A stretch of DNA of 64,000 nt from Opitutaceae bacterium (GCA_016794625.1 JAEUGY010000088.1:1-64000), one strand, 5' to 3'. Positions 44,771-53,869 are shown, counted from the stretch's first letter. The notes: generated by a model not told the origin, from the sequence alone. Program-made: numbers and translations.

Positions 44771-45287
44771 GGCCTCACCGAGGCCGGGTCATGTCAACAG
44801 GCCACGGGCCACCCGTGTCGTCTAGGCCCGGGTGGAGGGCGTCGCTCCGTCGACGCCGCGGCTTCGGTCGTCTCACCCCCGCGCCCGTCCGTTTCGGTTC
44901 TCGCGACGCGCCACCGGCGCCGACGGAGCGGCGCCCTCCAGGGGAGAACCCTGCGGGTACCTTGTTGTAGGCGGCCTCGCTGAGGCCGCGTGAATTCAAC
45001 AAGCCGCAGGCCACCCATATAAACTAGGCCCGGGTGGAGGGCGTCGCTCCGTCGACGCCGCGGGTACGGTCGACGCACCCCCTCGCCCGTCCGTTTTGGT
45101 TTCCGCGACGCGCCACCGGCGCCGACGGAGCGGCGCCCTCCAGGGGAGAACCCTGCGGGTACCTATGGTAGGTGGCCTCGCTGAGGCCTCGTGAATTCAA
45201 CAGGCCTCAGGCCACCCATATAAACTAGGCCCGGGTGGAGGGCGTCGCTCCGTCGACGCCGCGGCTTCGGACGCCTCACTCGCGCGC
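44771..45287. repeat. Tandem repeat array, period 201-202 bp, about 2.6 copies
   Basis: Copies begin at 44771, 44973 and 45174. Each starts with a small palindrome (GGCCTC...GAGGCC), then a spacer with AATTCAACA and CCACCCATATAAACTAGG in copies 2 and 3, then a large stem-loop. In copy 1 the 25-bp arms at 44834-44858 and 44915-44939 pair with two mismatches. The third copy is cut off inside the loop at the end of the next gene. The 622-bp gap holds no credible gene. Confidence 0.88.
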
Positions 45288-45698
45288 TCAATGCGCTTTC
45301 TCGTGCTTGCCTTCCGCGGGCTTGGCCGCACCGGGCTTCACCTTGGCGAGAAACTTCGCGGGCTCCTTGAGGAAATCTTCCTCACAGCCTTCGCAGCAGA
45401 AAATCACCAGGCGATCCGGCTGGCCGGCGACGCGGTAGGCGAACTCCGGGGACTTGCCCATGCTGCCGAGGTCCTCATCGGAGACGAGGCAGTGCTTGAG
45501 CGGATAGGCCTTGCGGGCCTTCTCCAGCCAGGCGGCATCGAGTTCAGACGCGGGCACCAGCTTGCCCGCCGCCGACGCCGTGGCCGGAGCTTTCTCTTTT
45601 TCCTGGTGCGACGCCGCCGTCACCACCGCGGGAACCAGACAAACGAGCCCAAGCGCAATAACGCCCAGGCGATAGGAGGAGGATGAGATCATGGTCAT
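45288..45698 (-). CDS. Small exported Cys-rich protein, probably metal-binding (TRASH/YHS-like)
   Basis: A 136-residue protein with a signal peptide (YRLGVIALGLVCLVPAVVTA) and a compact C-terminal domain. It carries one Cys in YPLKHCLVSDEDLGSMGK and the cluster VIFCCEGCEEDFLKEPAKFL, a CCxxC motif like TRASH/YHS-type metal-binding domains. The tail is Lys/His-rich. It is the last gene of the Cus-type operon, 95 bp after the pump gene, so a periplasmic copper or silver chaperone role is likely. A GTG at 45797 overlapping the pump stop is an alternative start but would put the signal peptide inside. Confidence 0.78.
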   Translation of the reverse strand: MTMISSSSYRLGVIALGLVCLVPAVVTAASHQEKEKAPATASAAGKLVPASELDAAWLEKARKAYPLKHCLVSDEDLGSMGKSPEFAYRVAGQPDRLVIFCCEGCEEDFLKEPAKFLAKVKPGAAKPAEGKHEKAH

Positions 45699-45793
45699 AG
45701 GAAAAGGGAGAATGGCAAAAGGGACAAGACCGCGGCGCACTCCGCACGACCGTGAACCCAGGTCCAACGGCCCGCCCGGAGGCGCCCCGTGGG

Positions 45794-48700
45794 TCACGGT
45801 GGATTCGGCGCGGCGAGCGCGGGCGACGTCGCCGCGGTGGCCTGCTCACGTCGTAGACGGTGCTCCCAATACCAGGTGAAAAACACGGGCACGGAAAAGA
45901 GCGATACGATGTCGAACACCATGCCACCGACAACCGGCAGCACCATCGGGAGCATCAACTCCGATCCGCGACCTGTCGACCAAAGCACGGGCAACAGGGA
46001 GAGCATGGCCGTGGCATTGGTCATGATGGCGGGGCGCCGTCGGCGCAGTCCCGCGAGGAAAACCCGGCGATGCACCTCAGCAACCGTCCCGGGATGGGTC
46101 CGGAACTGCTCCTGGATGTAGGTGCCCAGAAGGATACCATCGTTGAACATCACTCCGAGAAGCACCAGGAAACCGACGACCACCGCGGTGGTCATCTCGG
46201 CGTCCCAGAGCCAGACAAAGAAGAATCCACCGGCGGTGGTGACGCTCGCATTGGCCACAATGATGATGGTGGTGATCAACCACGACCGTGTGCCTAAATA
46301 GATCAGCACCACCATCACGAGCATCGACGCGGAAATGATCCAGCGCAGCGTGGAGTCTGCCTTGAGCTTCTGCTCGTAGCGACCCACCCAGCGGTAGGTC
46401 GCCCCCGCCGGGAGGGACAATCGGCCTTCGGCCAACGCTGCCCGGAGCCGGGCATCTGCATCCTGCACCACCTCCACCTCACCCCGCCCTCGGGCGTTCA
46501 GCAGAACATACTGGGTGCGCTTTCCGCCCTCGGAACGAATTGCCATCGGGCCAATCGTGTAGGTCAGGCCCAATTCGCTGGGACGCTCCCGGACACGTTC
46601 AACGTCACCGCGATCCAGCGCTTCCTGGACCACGGCGGGCACGCGATCACCCGCGGCAATGGTCAATTCCGCACGCCGGGCATCGAGGAGGACAAAGTTT
46701 CGCTGCGCCGCCAAGGGCAGCTTCGCGAGGAGAGCCGCAGCATCCGGGGCTCCGGCCCGAAAGCTCAACTCATGCACCGTCGGGACGGCGAGGAGGTGAA
46801 CCAGCGGAATCGCTCCATGCCCTCCATCCATGGCTGCGACCTGAATTTGCAGCAGTTCATCCGGATCGTCCCGACGCTCGCGAAGGTAACGGATGCGCAC
46901 CGGATACCGGAGCGCACCCTCTACGGAATAGGTCACGGCCATGCCTCCCAGCGCGGATTCGACCGACGCCATGACCTGCTCGATCGACAAGCCGAACCGC
47001 GCGAGCTTGGCGGAATCAAGGCGCACCTCGGCGTAAGGTTTGCCTCCCTCGCGCTGCATCTGCACATCGGCCGCACCCGGCGTCGGCTGGATCACCTTCT
47101 CGGCTGCCTCGGCAAACGCCTCCAGCGCGTCGCTGTCATCGCCGAGAACCTGCAACGCGATCAAACTGCGGATACCGGTGGAGAGCATGACCACCCGTGT
47201 CTCGATCGGTTGCAACCAACTCGGCGCCACCCCGGGGATGTCCGCAACCGCAGCCAGCGCCTGCCGCACTTCGGCCAGAGTCCGGGGCCGGCGAATGCTG
47301 CCTCCGTCGGGGGTGCTCAGGTCATGCACCGGCCATTGGGCGTAAGGTTTGAGGAGAATGACCGTCTCGATCATGCCGAGTGGCGCTGGGTCGAGCGCGG
47401 TTTCCGCCCGTCCCATCTTTCCCATGACACCGGCCACCTCCGGCACCGATTCGATCTGGCGATTCTGCGCCAGCATGATGCGCTGAGTCTCCCCCAGGCC
47501 TCCCGTGGCCGGGATCGAAGGCATGAACAACAGGCTTCCTTCGTCGAGGGGCGGAAGGAAACTCGATCCCACGCCGGGGAACAGCCGCGTCAGCGTGGCA
47601 TCCAGGGTGGTAGAGGAGAGATCCGCTCCCGCCGCGGAAAAGAGCTTGCGCAGCGGCCAGCTCAGGGTCGGCCAGCCGGCTCCGAGCAGGTATCCGCCAA
47701 GGGCCATCGTTGCAATGGTGAGGGTGAACGTCACACGGTGACGCTGGATCCGTTCGTACGCCCACTCATAGGCAACATGGATGGCCCGGCTCATCGGATT
47801 CTCTTCATAATTGACGAGGCGTTCACGTCCGATCCGCCAGATCGTAAGAGCCGCCACCGCCCCGAACACCGGCGCAAACAGCCAACCTGGAACGGTCAAG
47901 GTCCAGCGACCGTACTCCATCGGCAGGCTCCATCCATCTCGCACAAACCAGCCGAAGCCAATGCCGCCGCCGAGTCCGGAAAGCACGATCAACAGAGGCT
48001 TGCGCACATGCCAGGGAGGAAGCAGCAGGCGGCAGAGGACCGGGACCAGCAAGGTGCCGAACAACACCGCCCCGCTGATGGCAAGCGACTTGGTCAGCGC
48101 GAGCGGTTCAAACAACCGTCCCGCCTGATCGCTCAACGCAAAAATGGGGAGAAAGCCGATGACCGTCGTGGCGGCGGAGGTCAGCAACGGGCGGGCCACC
48201 TCCTGCGCAGCCCTCACCACGGTATCCGTGATTTCAGGATCAAAGGGCGAGGTCGGCATCGGCCGGTTCTCCTTCCGGCACCGCTCCTGCAAGTCCACGA
48301 GGTGCTGCGTGATGTTCTCCGTCATGATGATGCCGAAATCCACCATCACACCAATGGCGATCGCGATTCCGGCCAGGCTCATGATGTTCGCCCCGATGCC
48401 GAATCCGTGCATGACCAGGAAGGTGAAGAGCATGCCGAGGGGCAGACTGATCGCGACGGCCAGACTGGCGCGGACGTGGAGAAGAAAGGCCACCACCACA
48501 ATCACGGTGGTCAGGATCGCCTCGATCAGCGTGTGCGTGACGGTCGCCGTCGTTTCCAAAATCAACTCGGAGCGGTCGTAAAATGCGGTGGTGGTCAGCT
48601 GCTCGCGCGCCAGCGCCGGCCGCAGATCGGCAAGTCGCCGCTTCACGGCATCGATGACGGTCTTGGGGTCCTCGCGAACGCGCATGCCAATGATCGCACC

Positions 48701-49534
48701 CACATGCTCCTGATAGCCGTCCGCCAGCAGTCCCTGCCGGAACTGTCCGCCGAGATGAACCTCCGCCAGTTCGCCGAGACGGACCCCGGCCCCCTTGGTC
48801 CGGTCACCCCGGATGACAACTCCCTCCACGTCCGCGACGGAGCGGATGAAGCCCACCCCTCGAATCATGGTCTCCACTCCGCTCTGCTCGACACTCATCG
48901 CTCCCACATCGCGTCCCGCCTGGCGCACGGCACTCATCACTTGGTCCAGCGTGATGCCCTGTTCCTCCAGACGCGTGGGATCCACATCAATCTGATATTC
49001 ACGCGCCACCCCGCCCGCCGGAGCCACCTCGGCGACACCCGCCACGCCGCGCAACGCGGGCACCACGATCTGGTCGAGCACGTAACGCTTTGTTTCCAAA
49101 TCGCGCGGTCCCTGCAGCGTGAAGGCATAGACCTGTCCCATCGCGGTCGCATCCGGACCGAGACGCGGAATCACCCCGGTCGGCAGGATGCCCTGCAACT
49201 GCGACAGCCGTTCCAATACGCGGGTGCGGCAGTCGTACAGGTCTCGGTTCTCCGCAAAGATCACATAGAGATAGCTCGCGCCATAGAGGGACATGCCGCG
49301 CACGGTCTGCACACCGGGAAGTCCCTGCAGCTCACGCGCGAGTCGGGACGTCACCTGGGCGTCCATGTCCTGCGGGCTCTTTCCCGGCCACTCCGCCCAG
49401 ACGATGACTTGATTGTCACTCAGATCGGGAATGGCATCCACCGGCACGTGACGCCACGCCCAGATGCCTGCGACCGTCAAAGCCAGCGTCGCGGCGAGGG
49501 TGATGAAGGCATTCCGAATGACAAACGAGAGCAT
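45794..49534 (-). CDS. cusA: CusA-type heavy-metal RND efflux pump, enlarged
   Basis: A 1246-residue inner-membrane pump of the heavy-metal RND family. The three methionines that carry Cu(I)/Ag(I) in CusA are conserved by local alignment: Met671 (LLFMPSIP), Met721 (PLGMIETVILLKP) and Met783 (VVMLSTGIRS). The proton-relay Asp lies in GVMVDFGIIMTEN. It is about 200 residues longer than CusA. Extra sequence with added hydrophobic segments lies around residues 505-580 (KPLLIVLSGLGGGIGFGWF to RIGRERL), and a second insert of about 35 residues lies before SSFLPPLDEGS. It is preceded by adaptor and outer-membrane genes. Confidence 0.93.
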   Translation of the reverse strand: MLSFVIRNAFITLAATLALTVAGIWAWRHVPVDAIPDLSDNQVIVWAEWPGKSPQDMDAQVTSRLARELQGLPGVQTVRGMSLYGASYLYVIFAENRDLYDCRTRVLERLSQLQGILPTGVIPRLGPDATAMGQVYAFTLQGPRDLETKRYVLDQIVVPALRGVAGVAEVAPAGGVAREYQIDVDPTRLEEQGITLDQVMSAVRQAGRDVGAMSVEQSGVETMIRGVGFIRSVADVEGVVIRGDRTKGAGVRLGELAEVHLGGQFRQGLLADGYQEHVGAIIGMRVREDPKTVIDAVKRRLADLRPALAREQLTTTAFYDRSELILETTATVTHTLIEAILTTVIVVVAFLLHVRASLAVAISLPLGMLFTFLVMHGFGIGANIMSLAGIAIAIGVMVDFGIIMTENITQHLVDLQERCRKENRPMPTSPFDPEITDTVVRAAQEVARPLLTSAATTVIGFLPIFALSDQAGRLFEPLALTKSLAISGAVLFGTLLVPVLCRLLLPPWHVRKPLLIVLSGLGGGIGFGWFVRDGWSLPMEYGRWTLTVPGWLFAPVFGAVAALTIWRIGRERLVNYEENPMSRAIHVAYEWAYERIQRHRVTFTLTIATMALGGYLLGAGWPTLSWPLRKLFSAAGADLSSTTLDATLTRLFPGVGSSFLPPLDEGSLLFMPSIPATGGLGETQRIMLAQNRQIESVPEVAGVMGKMGRAETALDPAPLGMIETVILLKPYAQWPVHDLSTPDGGSIRRPRTLAEVRQALAAVADIPGVAPSWLQPIETRVVMLSTGIRSLIALQVLGDDSDALEAFAEAAEKVIQPTPGAADVQMQREGGKPYAEVRLDSAKLARFGLSIEQVMASVESALGGMAVTYSVEGALRYPVRIRYLRERRDDPDELLQIQVAAMDGGHGAIPLVHLLAVPTVHELSFRAGAPDAAALLAKLPLAAQRNFVLLDARRAELTIAAGDRVPAVVQEALDRGDVERVRERPSELGLTYTIGPMAIRSEGGKRTQYVLLNARGRGEVEVVQDADARLRAALAEGRLSLPAGATYRWVGRYEQKLKADSTLRWIISASMLVMVVLIYLGTRSWLITTIIIVANASVTTAGGFFFVWLWDAEMTTAVVVGFLVLLGVMFNDGILLGTYIQEQFRTHPGTVAEVHRRVFLAGLRRRRPAIMTNATAMLSLLPVLWSTGRGSELMLPMVLPVVGGMVFDIVSLFSVPVFFTWYWEHRLRREQATAATSPALAAPNPP

Positions 49535-49548
49535 GGAGGTTCGCGTCC

Positions 49549-50880
49549 TTAATGCACGTGCGCGGGCGCGGGCGTCTGGGCCACGGCGCCCTGCGGAAAG
49601 AGCAGGCTGGGTGTGCCGGCAAGCTGGGCCTGGCTGTCGATGAGAAACACGCCCTGCGTCGCCACTTCGTCACCGGGCTTCAGGCCCGCACGAACGACAT
49701 AGACGTCGTTGCCAAACTCATCCTCAAGCCGGGGGCCAAGCGCCAGCGGAGCCAGCTCAAAGCGCAGGCGTCCATCGCGCTGCCGCTCCGCCACGCGCCA
49801 GGCAACGGAGCGGACGCCGGTGGAGAGCACCGCCGTCTTCGGCACAAGTGGGAAGGACCCGAAGGTCTCGGGATGCGCCGGATCCGCCGCCTCGAGGTCC
49901 GCGGCCAGCGTGCTCTCGAAGCGGGCATTGACGAGACTGCCCGGGAGGATCCGTCCGGCCGGGTCGCGGAGGTGCAGGTGCACCTCTCGGGCGCGGATCT
50001 CGAGGTTGATTTCCGGCGCGACCCACGCGATCTCGGCCTGAATCTCCGGGAGGGCGCCCTTGTCATCCGAGGAAAGTCGCACCGGGAGTCCGGAGCGCAC
50101 CCACCGGGCCTGCAATTCGGGGACGTGCACCACCACCATGTAGGCGTCGGGTTCAACCAGGCGAAGCAACGGGGCATCCGCCATCACTTCCTGTCCAATC
50201 TGTGGCAGCCGGGCCTCCATCGCACCCTCCTCGCCTTCGAGGGCGAGCACCGTGCGGCCGGCAAAAGGGCTGCGAATCGTCACCGTATCCACGGGGGCTC
50301 CACCCCGCAGGATGGCCTCGGCCACTTCGGCAAGATTCCACCGCTGGAAACGGTCGGTGAGGGCCCGTGTCGTCGACTGGTCGTTGAGCTTGACCGCCGC
50401 CGCCAAGTCGCCCTGCGCGGAATAGACCTCCGGACTGTACAGGTCGACGACCGGGTCGCCGACCTCGACCAACGTGCCGCGGTGACGCGACGCGTCGTGT
50501 CGCTTGACGATGCGGCCCCCGACCCGCGGGATCACCACCTGCAGCGTGCGGTCATCGTAACGCACCGCTCCATACGCCCGGACCACAACCCGGGCCCGTC
50601 CCTCAGTGACCTTGGACACCTGCACATCCATGCGGCGCTGCTGCTCACGGGTCAGTTCACCTGCCGTGACCTTGGTCATCTTCATGCCGCACACCGGACA
50701 ATCGCCCGGTTTTTGTCCAATAAAGTCCATCATGGGACAGGCCCAGCGCTCTCCCGGTGTTTCCGGCGCCGCTGACTGCTGCTGGGTTTCAACAAAGAGT
50801 GACGCCTGGGGCAGGAGGAAAATCACCCCTGCGCCAACCACGAGCCCGGCGACGCTGCAGAGAAGTCCGGAGAAACGCAT
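49549..50880 (-). CDS. cusB: CusB-type periplasmic adaptor with heavy-metal-binding domain
   Basis: A 443-residue membrane-fusion protein. The ATG at 50880 starts a membrane anchor (LLCSVAGLVVGAGVIFLLP). Residues about 45-72 are a heavy-metal-binding domain, WACPMMDFIGQKPGDCPVCG followed by MKMTKV, with paired Cys and Met as in CusB relatives. Adaptor segments follow: VGDPVVDLYSPEVYSAQGDL, TIRSPFAGRTVLALEGEEGA, LRLVEPDAYMVVVHVPELQA. The C-terminus ends in PAPAHVH, a possible extra metal site. It feeds Cu(I)/Ag(I) to the pump encoded 14 bp downstream. Confidence 0.92.
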   Translation of the reverse strand: MRFSGLLCSVAGLVVGAGVIFLLPQASLFVETQQQSAAPETPGERWACPMMDFIGQKPGDCPVCGMKMTKVTAGELTREQQRRMDVQVSKVTEGRARVVVRAYGAVRYDDRTLQVVIPRVGGRIVKRHDASRHRGTLVEVGDPVVDLYSPEVYSAQGDLAAAVKLNDQSTTRALTDRFQRWNLAEVAEAILRGGAPVDTVTIRSPFAGRTVLALEGEEGAMEARLPQIGQEVMADAPLLRLVEPDAYMVVVHVPELQARWVRSGLPVRLSSDDKGALPEIQAEIAWVAPEINLEIRAREVHLHLRDPAGRILPGSLVNARFESTLAADLEAADPAHPETFGSFPLVPKTAVLSTGVRSVAWRVAERQRDGRLRFELAPLALGPRLEDEFGNDVYVVRAGLKPGDEVATQGVFLIDSQAQLAGTPSLLFPQGAVAQTPAPAHVH

Positions 50881-50884
50881 GGGA

Positions 50885-51367
50885 TTACCGTTTGATGACT
50901 TCGTTGCGCAAGTAGTACGGACCATAGCGATCCGGATCGGCCTTGAACTTCGGCGGACACATCTTGCAGCCGAACCCGATGATCTTGCCCTGGTAAACCG
51001 CCGTGGGGAGTTTGGGATTCACATCCATCCCGCAGATGGCGCAGACGGTGTTGACAGGAGCCGAGGCAGACGCGTCCGACGTGGGTGCGGCTGGGGCGGC
51101 GGGGCCGTGATGCGCATGGGGATTGGCCGACGCACCGGGAGCGCCGGAGGCCGGGGTGGTCGCGGCGGCAACGGTCGGCGCGGGCAACGAAGGAGCAGAC
51201 GACGCGTTTGGCGTGAGCGGATTGGTCACCATCGGCGCATAGTCGCCCCCCGCCACCGGATTGGCCGGGGCGTCGCTATGCGGATTGAACCAGGCGGCGC
51301 GCGCGACGAGGGCGATGAGTGCGCCGGCGACGAAGGTGACGGCGAAAAGGGTCAGGTTGCGGATCAT
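50885..51367 (-). CDS. Membrane-anchored Cys-rich metal-binding protein
   Basis: A 160-residue protein with an N-terminal membrane anchor (LTLFAVTFVAGALIALVARA), an Ala/Pro-rich linker of about 70 residues containing HAHHG, and a C-terminal domain: NTVCAICGMDVNPKLP, then GKIIGFGCKMCPPKFKADPD. The CxxCGM and CKMC pairs resemble YHS/TRASH and heavy-metal-binding domains. It lies between the outer-membrane and adaptor genes of the Cus-type operon with gaps of 6 and 4 bp, so it is surely co-expressed and may hand metal to the adaptor. Confidence 0.82.
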   Translation of the reverse strand: MIRNLTLFAVTFVAGALIALVARAAWFNPHSDAPANPVAGGDYAPMVTNPLTPNASSAPSLPAPTVAAATTPASGAPGASANPHAHHGPAAPAAPTSDASASAPVNTVCAICGMDVNPKLPTAVYQGKIIGFGCKMCPPKFKADPDRYGPYYLRNEVIKR

Positions 51368-51373
51368 GGTGAA

Positions 51374-52591
51374 TCAGGGTTGAACGTGAAAAAAGGGTTC
51401 CGGTGAGGCGTAGCGCCAGAGTTCCGCCCGCGCGGTGCGCGCGGCGGTGTCGGCCTGGATCACCTGGAGTTCGGTCTCGGTGGCCTTTTCCAGGAGTTCG
51501 ACGACGAGAAAAACGGTGGACTCCCCCGCGCCGGAGACGCCCGCCGAACGAACCAGGGTTTCGTACTCCGCATTAAAACGCTCCAGCGTCTCCAGGCTGA
51601 GCCGCCGCGCCGTCGCGGCCAGGCGTTCGGCGCGCTCCGCCCGCGTGACTGCCGTTCGGATACGATGACGCACCGCCTCGGCATCCGTCTGCGCCGCCAT
51701 CCGTTCCGCCTCGGCCGCGCGCTCCTCGGCCCGGGCATAGCGGCGGCCGCGCCACGGGATTTCGGACATGAAGGCGACCCCGAGCGTGTCTTCATCGCCC
51801 ATGCCGGCGCGCTCAAGCTCCAGCCGCAGTCCCACCGCGGTCATGGGGCGGGCGGAGGAACGGGCCATTTTCACCATGGCGGCCGCTTCCGCCGCCCGGG
51901 CGGCGGCCAGCCGGACTGAAGCCGCGGTGTCCGGGTCGATCTCCGCCGCGGCGGGCGCGGCAAACGCCGGCAGCACCCCGTCCGGCGGCAGCCCCAGCCG
52001 ACCAGCCGCCTCCGCAAGGGCATCGGCCCGCAAGCGTTGTTCGTCCTCGATCGCCAGTTGCAGGGAAGCCAGGCGCGTCTGCACAGCGAGACGATCGGTC
52101 AGACGCCCGCCACCCGAGGCGAGACGCGAGTCCACGCTGCGCTGCACTGCGTCGAGCCGGCCCCGTTGCGTCTCCATCAGGCGCACGCGGGCCAGGGCTC
52201 CCTCGGCCTCGGCGAGCGCCATCGCGGTTTCCGCCGCCATCTCACCGGCCATGACGGCAAATTCAGCCTCGGCCATCGCCACCACGGCCCCCGCCCGCTC
52301 GCGGTCCGCCGCGCGCTCTCCGCGCTTGGGCAGGGGCTGGCGCACATTCAATTCCCACATGGTGCTTCGCTCATTCATCGGACCCACGCGCCGCGATCCC
52401 ATGCCCTCCACCTCCGGATCCGCCCAACGGCCCGACGCCTCCACCCTCGCCTGCGCCGCCTGAATCCGCTGACGCGCCGCCGTCAACGTCGGCGCGTGGG
52501 AAACCGCCTGGAGCAACGAGCCCGGCGACGGCTCGGCCTGCGCCACCGCAAGAACCGGGACCAAGACGAAGAGAGCGAAGGAGCTACGCAT
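51374..52591 (-). CDS. CusC-type outer-membrane efflux protein
   Basis: A 405-residue TolC-family protein with a signal peptide (FALFVLVPVLAVAQA). The halves show the family pattern: AVSHAPTLTAARQRIQAAQA with RWADPEVEGMG and WELNVRQPLPKRGERAADRE, then the Ala/Arg-rich helices. A second half carries DTLGVAFMSEIPWRGRRYAR. It is shorter than E. coli CusC but similar to other heavy-metal outer-membrane proteins. The ATG at 52591 is chosen because the upstream 132 codons run through repeats. It is the first gene of the Cus-type operon. Confidence 0.88.
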   Translation of the reverse strand: MRSSFALFVLVPVLAVAQAEPSPGSLLQAVSHAPTLTAARQRIQAAQARVEASGRWADPEVEGMGSRRVGPMNERSTMWELNVRQPLPKRGERAADRERAGAVVAMAEAEFAVMAGEMAAETAMALAEAEGALARVRLMETQRGRLDAVQRSVDSRLASGGGRLTDRLAVQTRLASLQLAIEDEQRLRADALAEAAGRLGLPPDGVLPAFAAPAAAEIDPDTAASVRLAAARAAEAAAMVKMARSSARPMTAVGLRLELERAGMGDEDTLGVAFMSEIPWRGRRYARAEERAAEAERMAAQTDAEAVRHRIRTAVTRAERAERLAATARRLSLETLERFNAEYETLVRSAGVSGAGESTVFLVVELLEKATETELQVIQADTAARTARAELWRYASPEPFFHVQP

Positions 52592-52618
52592 AAAAAGAGA
52601 CGTTCCAGAGGGGACCAC

Positions 52619-52860
52619 TCCTGGAGGGCGCCGCTCCGTCGGCGCCGGTTGCGCACCGCCCAACGTTCTCACGCCCAGTTCCATCCCATTCGCCGTGCAA
52701 ACAGACCAAGCCCGGTTTGCATCACGCTGCAGCAGCGCATGCAGCGGCTCCGTTGGAGGTGGGGTCGCCGACCCCGCGGCGTGTGACGTCGCACCCACAG
52801 GATGGACGTCGGAAGCGGGACCGGCAGGTCCCGTCGCGGCCTCGGCGAGGCCACCTCCAA
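52619..52860. repeat. Palindromic repeats in the Cus / Cnr-like divergent region
   Basis: The 475 bp between the outer-membrane gene and the divergent CnrY-like gene have no credible gene. GGAGGGCGCCGCTCCGTCGG at 52621 is one arm of the stem seen in the 44.8-45.2 kb array. GGTGGGGTCGCCGACCCCGC at about 52757 is a separate palindrome. Element A recurs at 52815-52860 (GGGACC...GGTCCC, GGCCTC...GAGGCC). GTTGGAGGTGG and CCACCTCCAAC bracket the last two elements as 11-bp inverted repeats. Confidence 0.75.
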
Positions 52861-53006
52861 CCGAGGCGGCATCCCTTTTGTTCGCTTCTCGAAGGGAGAC
52901 CCCCACGCGGGCCCGTTCTCCACCCGGTTGCAGGAACCGGGAAAAAAGGCTGGGCTGGCTCGAAAAACGAGGCGTCATCCCCCTCACTAACCCTCAGATC
53001 TCAGAA

Positions 53007-53028
53007 ACCCTCAAAAAACCTTGAGGGT
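53007..53028. promoter_or_regulatory. Inverted repeat upstream of the CnrY-like gene
   Basis: ACCCTCAA-AAAACC-TTGAGGGT has perfect 8-bp arms and ends 38 bp before the start codon. It is in a locally AT-rich stretch and followed by TATTTCGTC. It could be an operator, or part of the promoter read by the ECF factor encoded two genes downstream, since CGTC is a common ECF -10 core; the spacing to an AAC box is not ideal. Confidence 0.4.
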
Positions 53029-53066
53029 ATTTCGTCGCCCGGGGGTAGTGTAGGTCAGAGTCCACC

Positions 53067-53375
53067 ATGAATCCTTCTCCGCCCAACGATCCGCTCCCGC
53101 CCCTGTTGGCGACCTGGCGGGTCGGCCCCAAGGTCAATCCTCACTTCCGCGCGCAGGTCTGGTCCCGGATCGGAAGCCACGCGCGGCAATCCTGGCCCGC
53201 CTATGTCCGTTCCCACCTGGCGCCGTGGTCCTTCGCCGCAGCCCTGGTGATTGTCTCCGCGGGCTGGCTCGGCCATGTCGCCGGCGAGGCGAGGATCAGC
53301 GCCCGGCGCGAGGCCATGGTCGTGAGTTATCTGGTCGATCTCGATCCCCGCGTGCAGGCCAAACTGCGGCCGTAG
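53067..53375 (+). CDS. Single-pass membrane protein, candidate CnrY-like anti-sigma factor
   Basis: A 102-residue protein: cytoplasmic residues 1-53, one membrane helix at about 54-72 (WSFAAALVIVSAGWLGHVAG), and a short periplasmic tail. It has no zinc-binding anti-sigma motif. Gene order (membrane protein, periplasmic sensor, ECF sigma) and length match cnrYXH of Cupriavidus, in which CnrY is a 95-residue membrane anti-sigma factor. I infer the function from order and topology; primary sequence similarity is not obvious. It diverges from the Cus-type operon, with 475 bp between the start codons. Confidence 0.68.
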   Translation: MNPSPPNDPLPPLLATWRVGPKVNPHFRAQVWSRIGSHARQSWPAYVRSHLAPWSFAAALVIVSAGWLGHVAGEARISARREAMVVSYLVDLDPRVQAKLRP

Positions 53376-53389
53376 TCTGCCCTCCGCGC

Positions 53390-53869
53390 ATGAAGCACCT
53401 GGTCATCACCCTCACCGTGCTCTCCCTGGTGGCCGCCGCCGTGGGATTCACCGCGTTCCACACCGCGGGTGACGCCGACGTCAAGGCCGCGTTGGAGCAA
53501 CGCGACGCCATGGCCTGGTTGCGCACCGAGTTCTCCCTGACCGACCCGCAATACCAGCGGATCAAGACTCTGCACGACTCGTATTCGCTCGAATGCGCCG
53601 ACCACTGCCGCGCGATTCAGGAGGCCGAGCAAACCCGGGATGCGCTCAAGGCCGCGGGCGCCGATCCCGCCCGTTTGGCCGAGGCCAACCGCACCCTTCA
53701 GCACCTGGAGCTGGTCTGCGAAACCGCCATCGCCGCCCACGTCCGTCGCTGCGCCGCCGAGATGTCACCCGCCGCCGCCGAACGCTACCTCGCTCTGGTC
53801 CTGCCCAAAATAGCGGACTTCGACCACCGCGCGCCCCCGGACGTCGGCATCAATCCCCACCGTCATTGA
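53390..53869 (+). CDS. Periplasmic metal-sensor-like protein (CnrX/Spy-CpxP type)
   Basis: A 159-residue protein with an N-terminal membrane anchor or signal (residues 4-22), then a helical domain. The segment WLRTEFSLTDPQYQRIKTLH followed by DSYSLECADHC is typical of periplasmic heavy-metal sensors of the CnrX / Spy-CpxP group: an LT-PxQ turn and an interhelix CxxHC site (Cys69, His72, Cys73). A second Cys pair lies in HLELVCETAIAAHVRRCAAE (Cys110, Cys121), followed by Met125. Such residues could bind Cu, Ni or Co. It lies 14 bp after the CnrY-like gene. The tail ends in NPHRH. Confidence 0.8.
   Translation: MKHLVITLTVLSLVAAAVGFTAFHTAGDADVKAALEQRDAMAWLRTEFSLTDPQYQRIKTLHDSYSLECADHCRAIQEAEQTRDALKAAGADPARLAEANRTLQHLELVCETAIAAHVRRCAAEMSPAAAERYLALVLPKIADFDHRAPPDVGINPHRH

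Noticed and set aside
44775..45078. Two short minus-strand frames inside the tandem array
   Set aside because: They are near-copies of each other created by the repeat and have no start signals or family match.
44771..45287. Tandem array considered as a CRISPR array
   Set aside because: The repeated unit is about 202 bp with no short repeat and unique spacers, and no cas gene is nearby.
46772..49552. A 926-codon open frame on the plus strand opposite the CusA-type pump
   Set aside because: It is antisense to a gene with clear family motifs, is rich in His/Arg/Gly, and matches no protein pattern; long antisense frames are common in GC-rich DNA.
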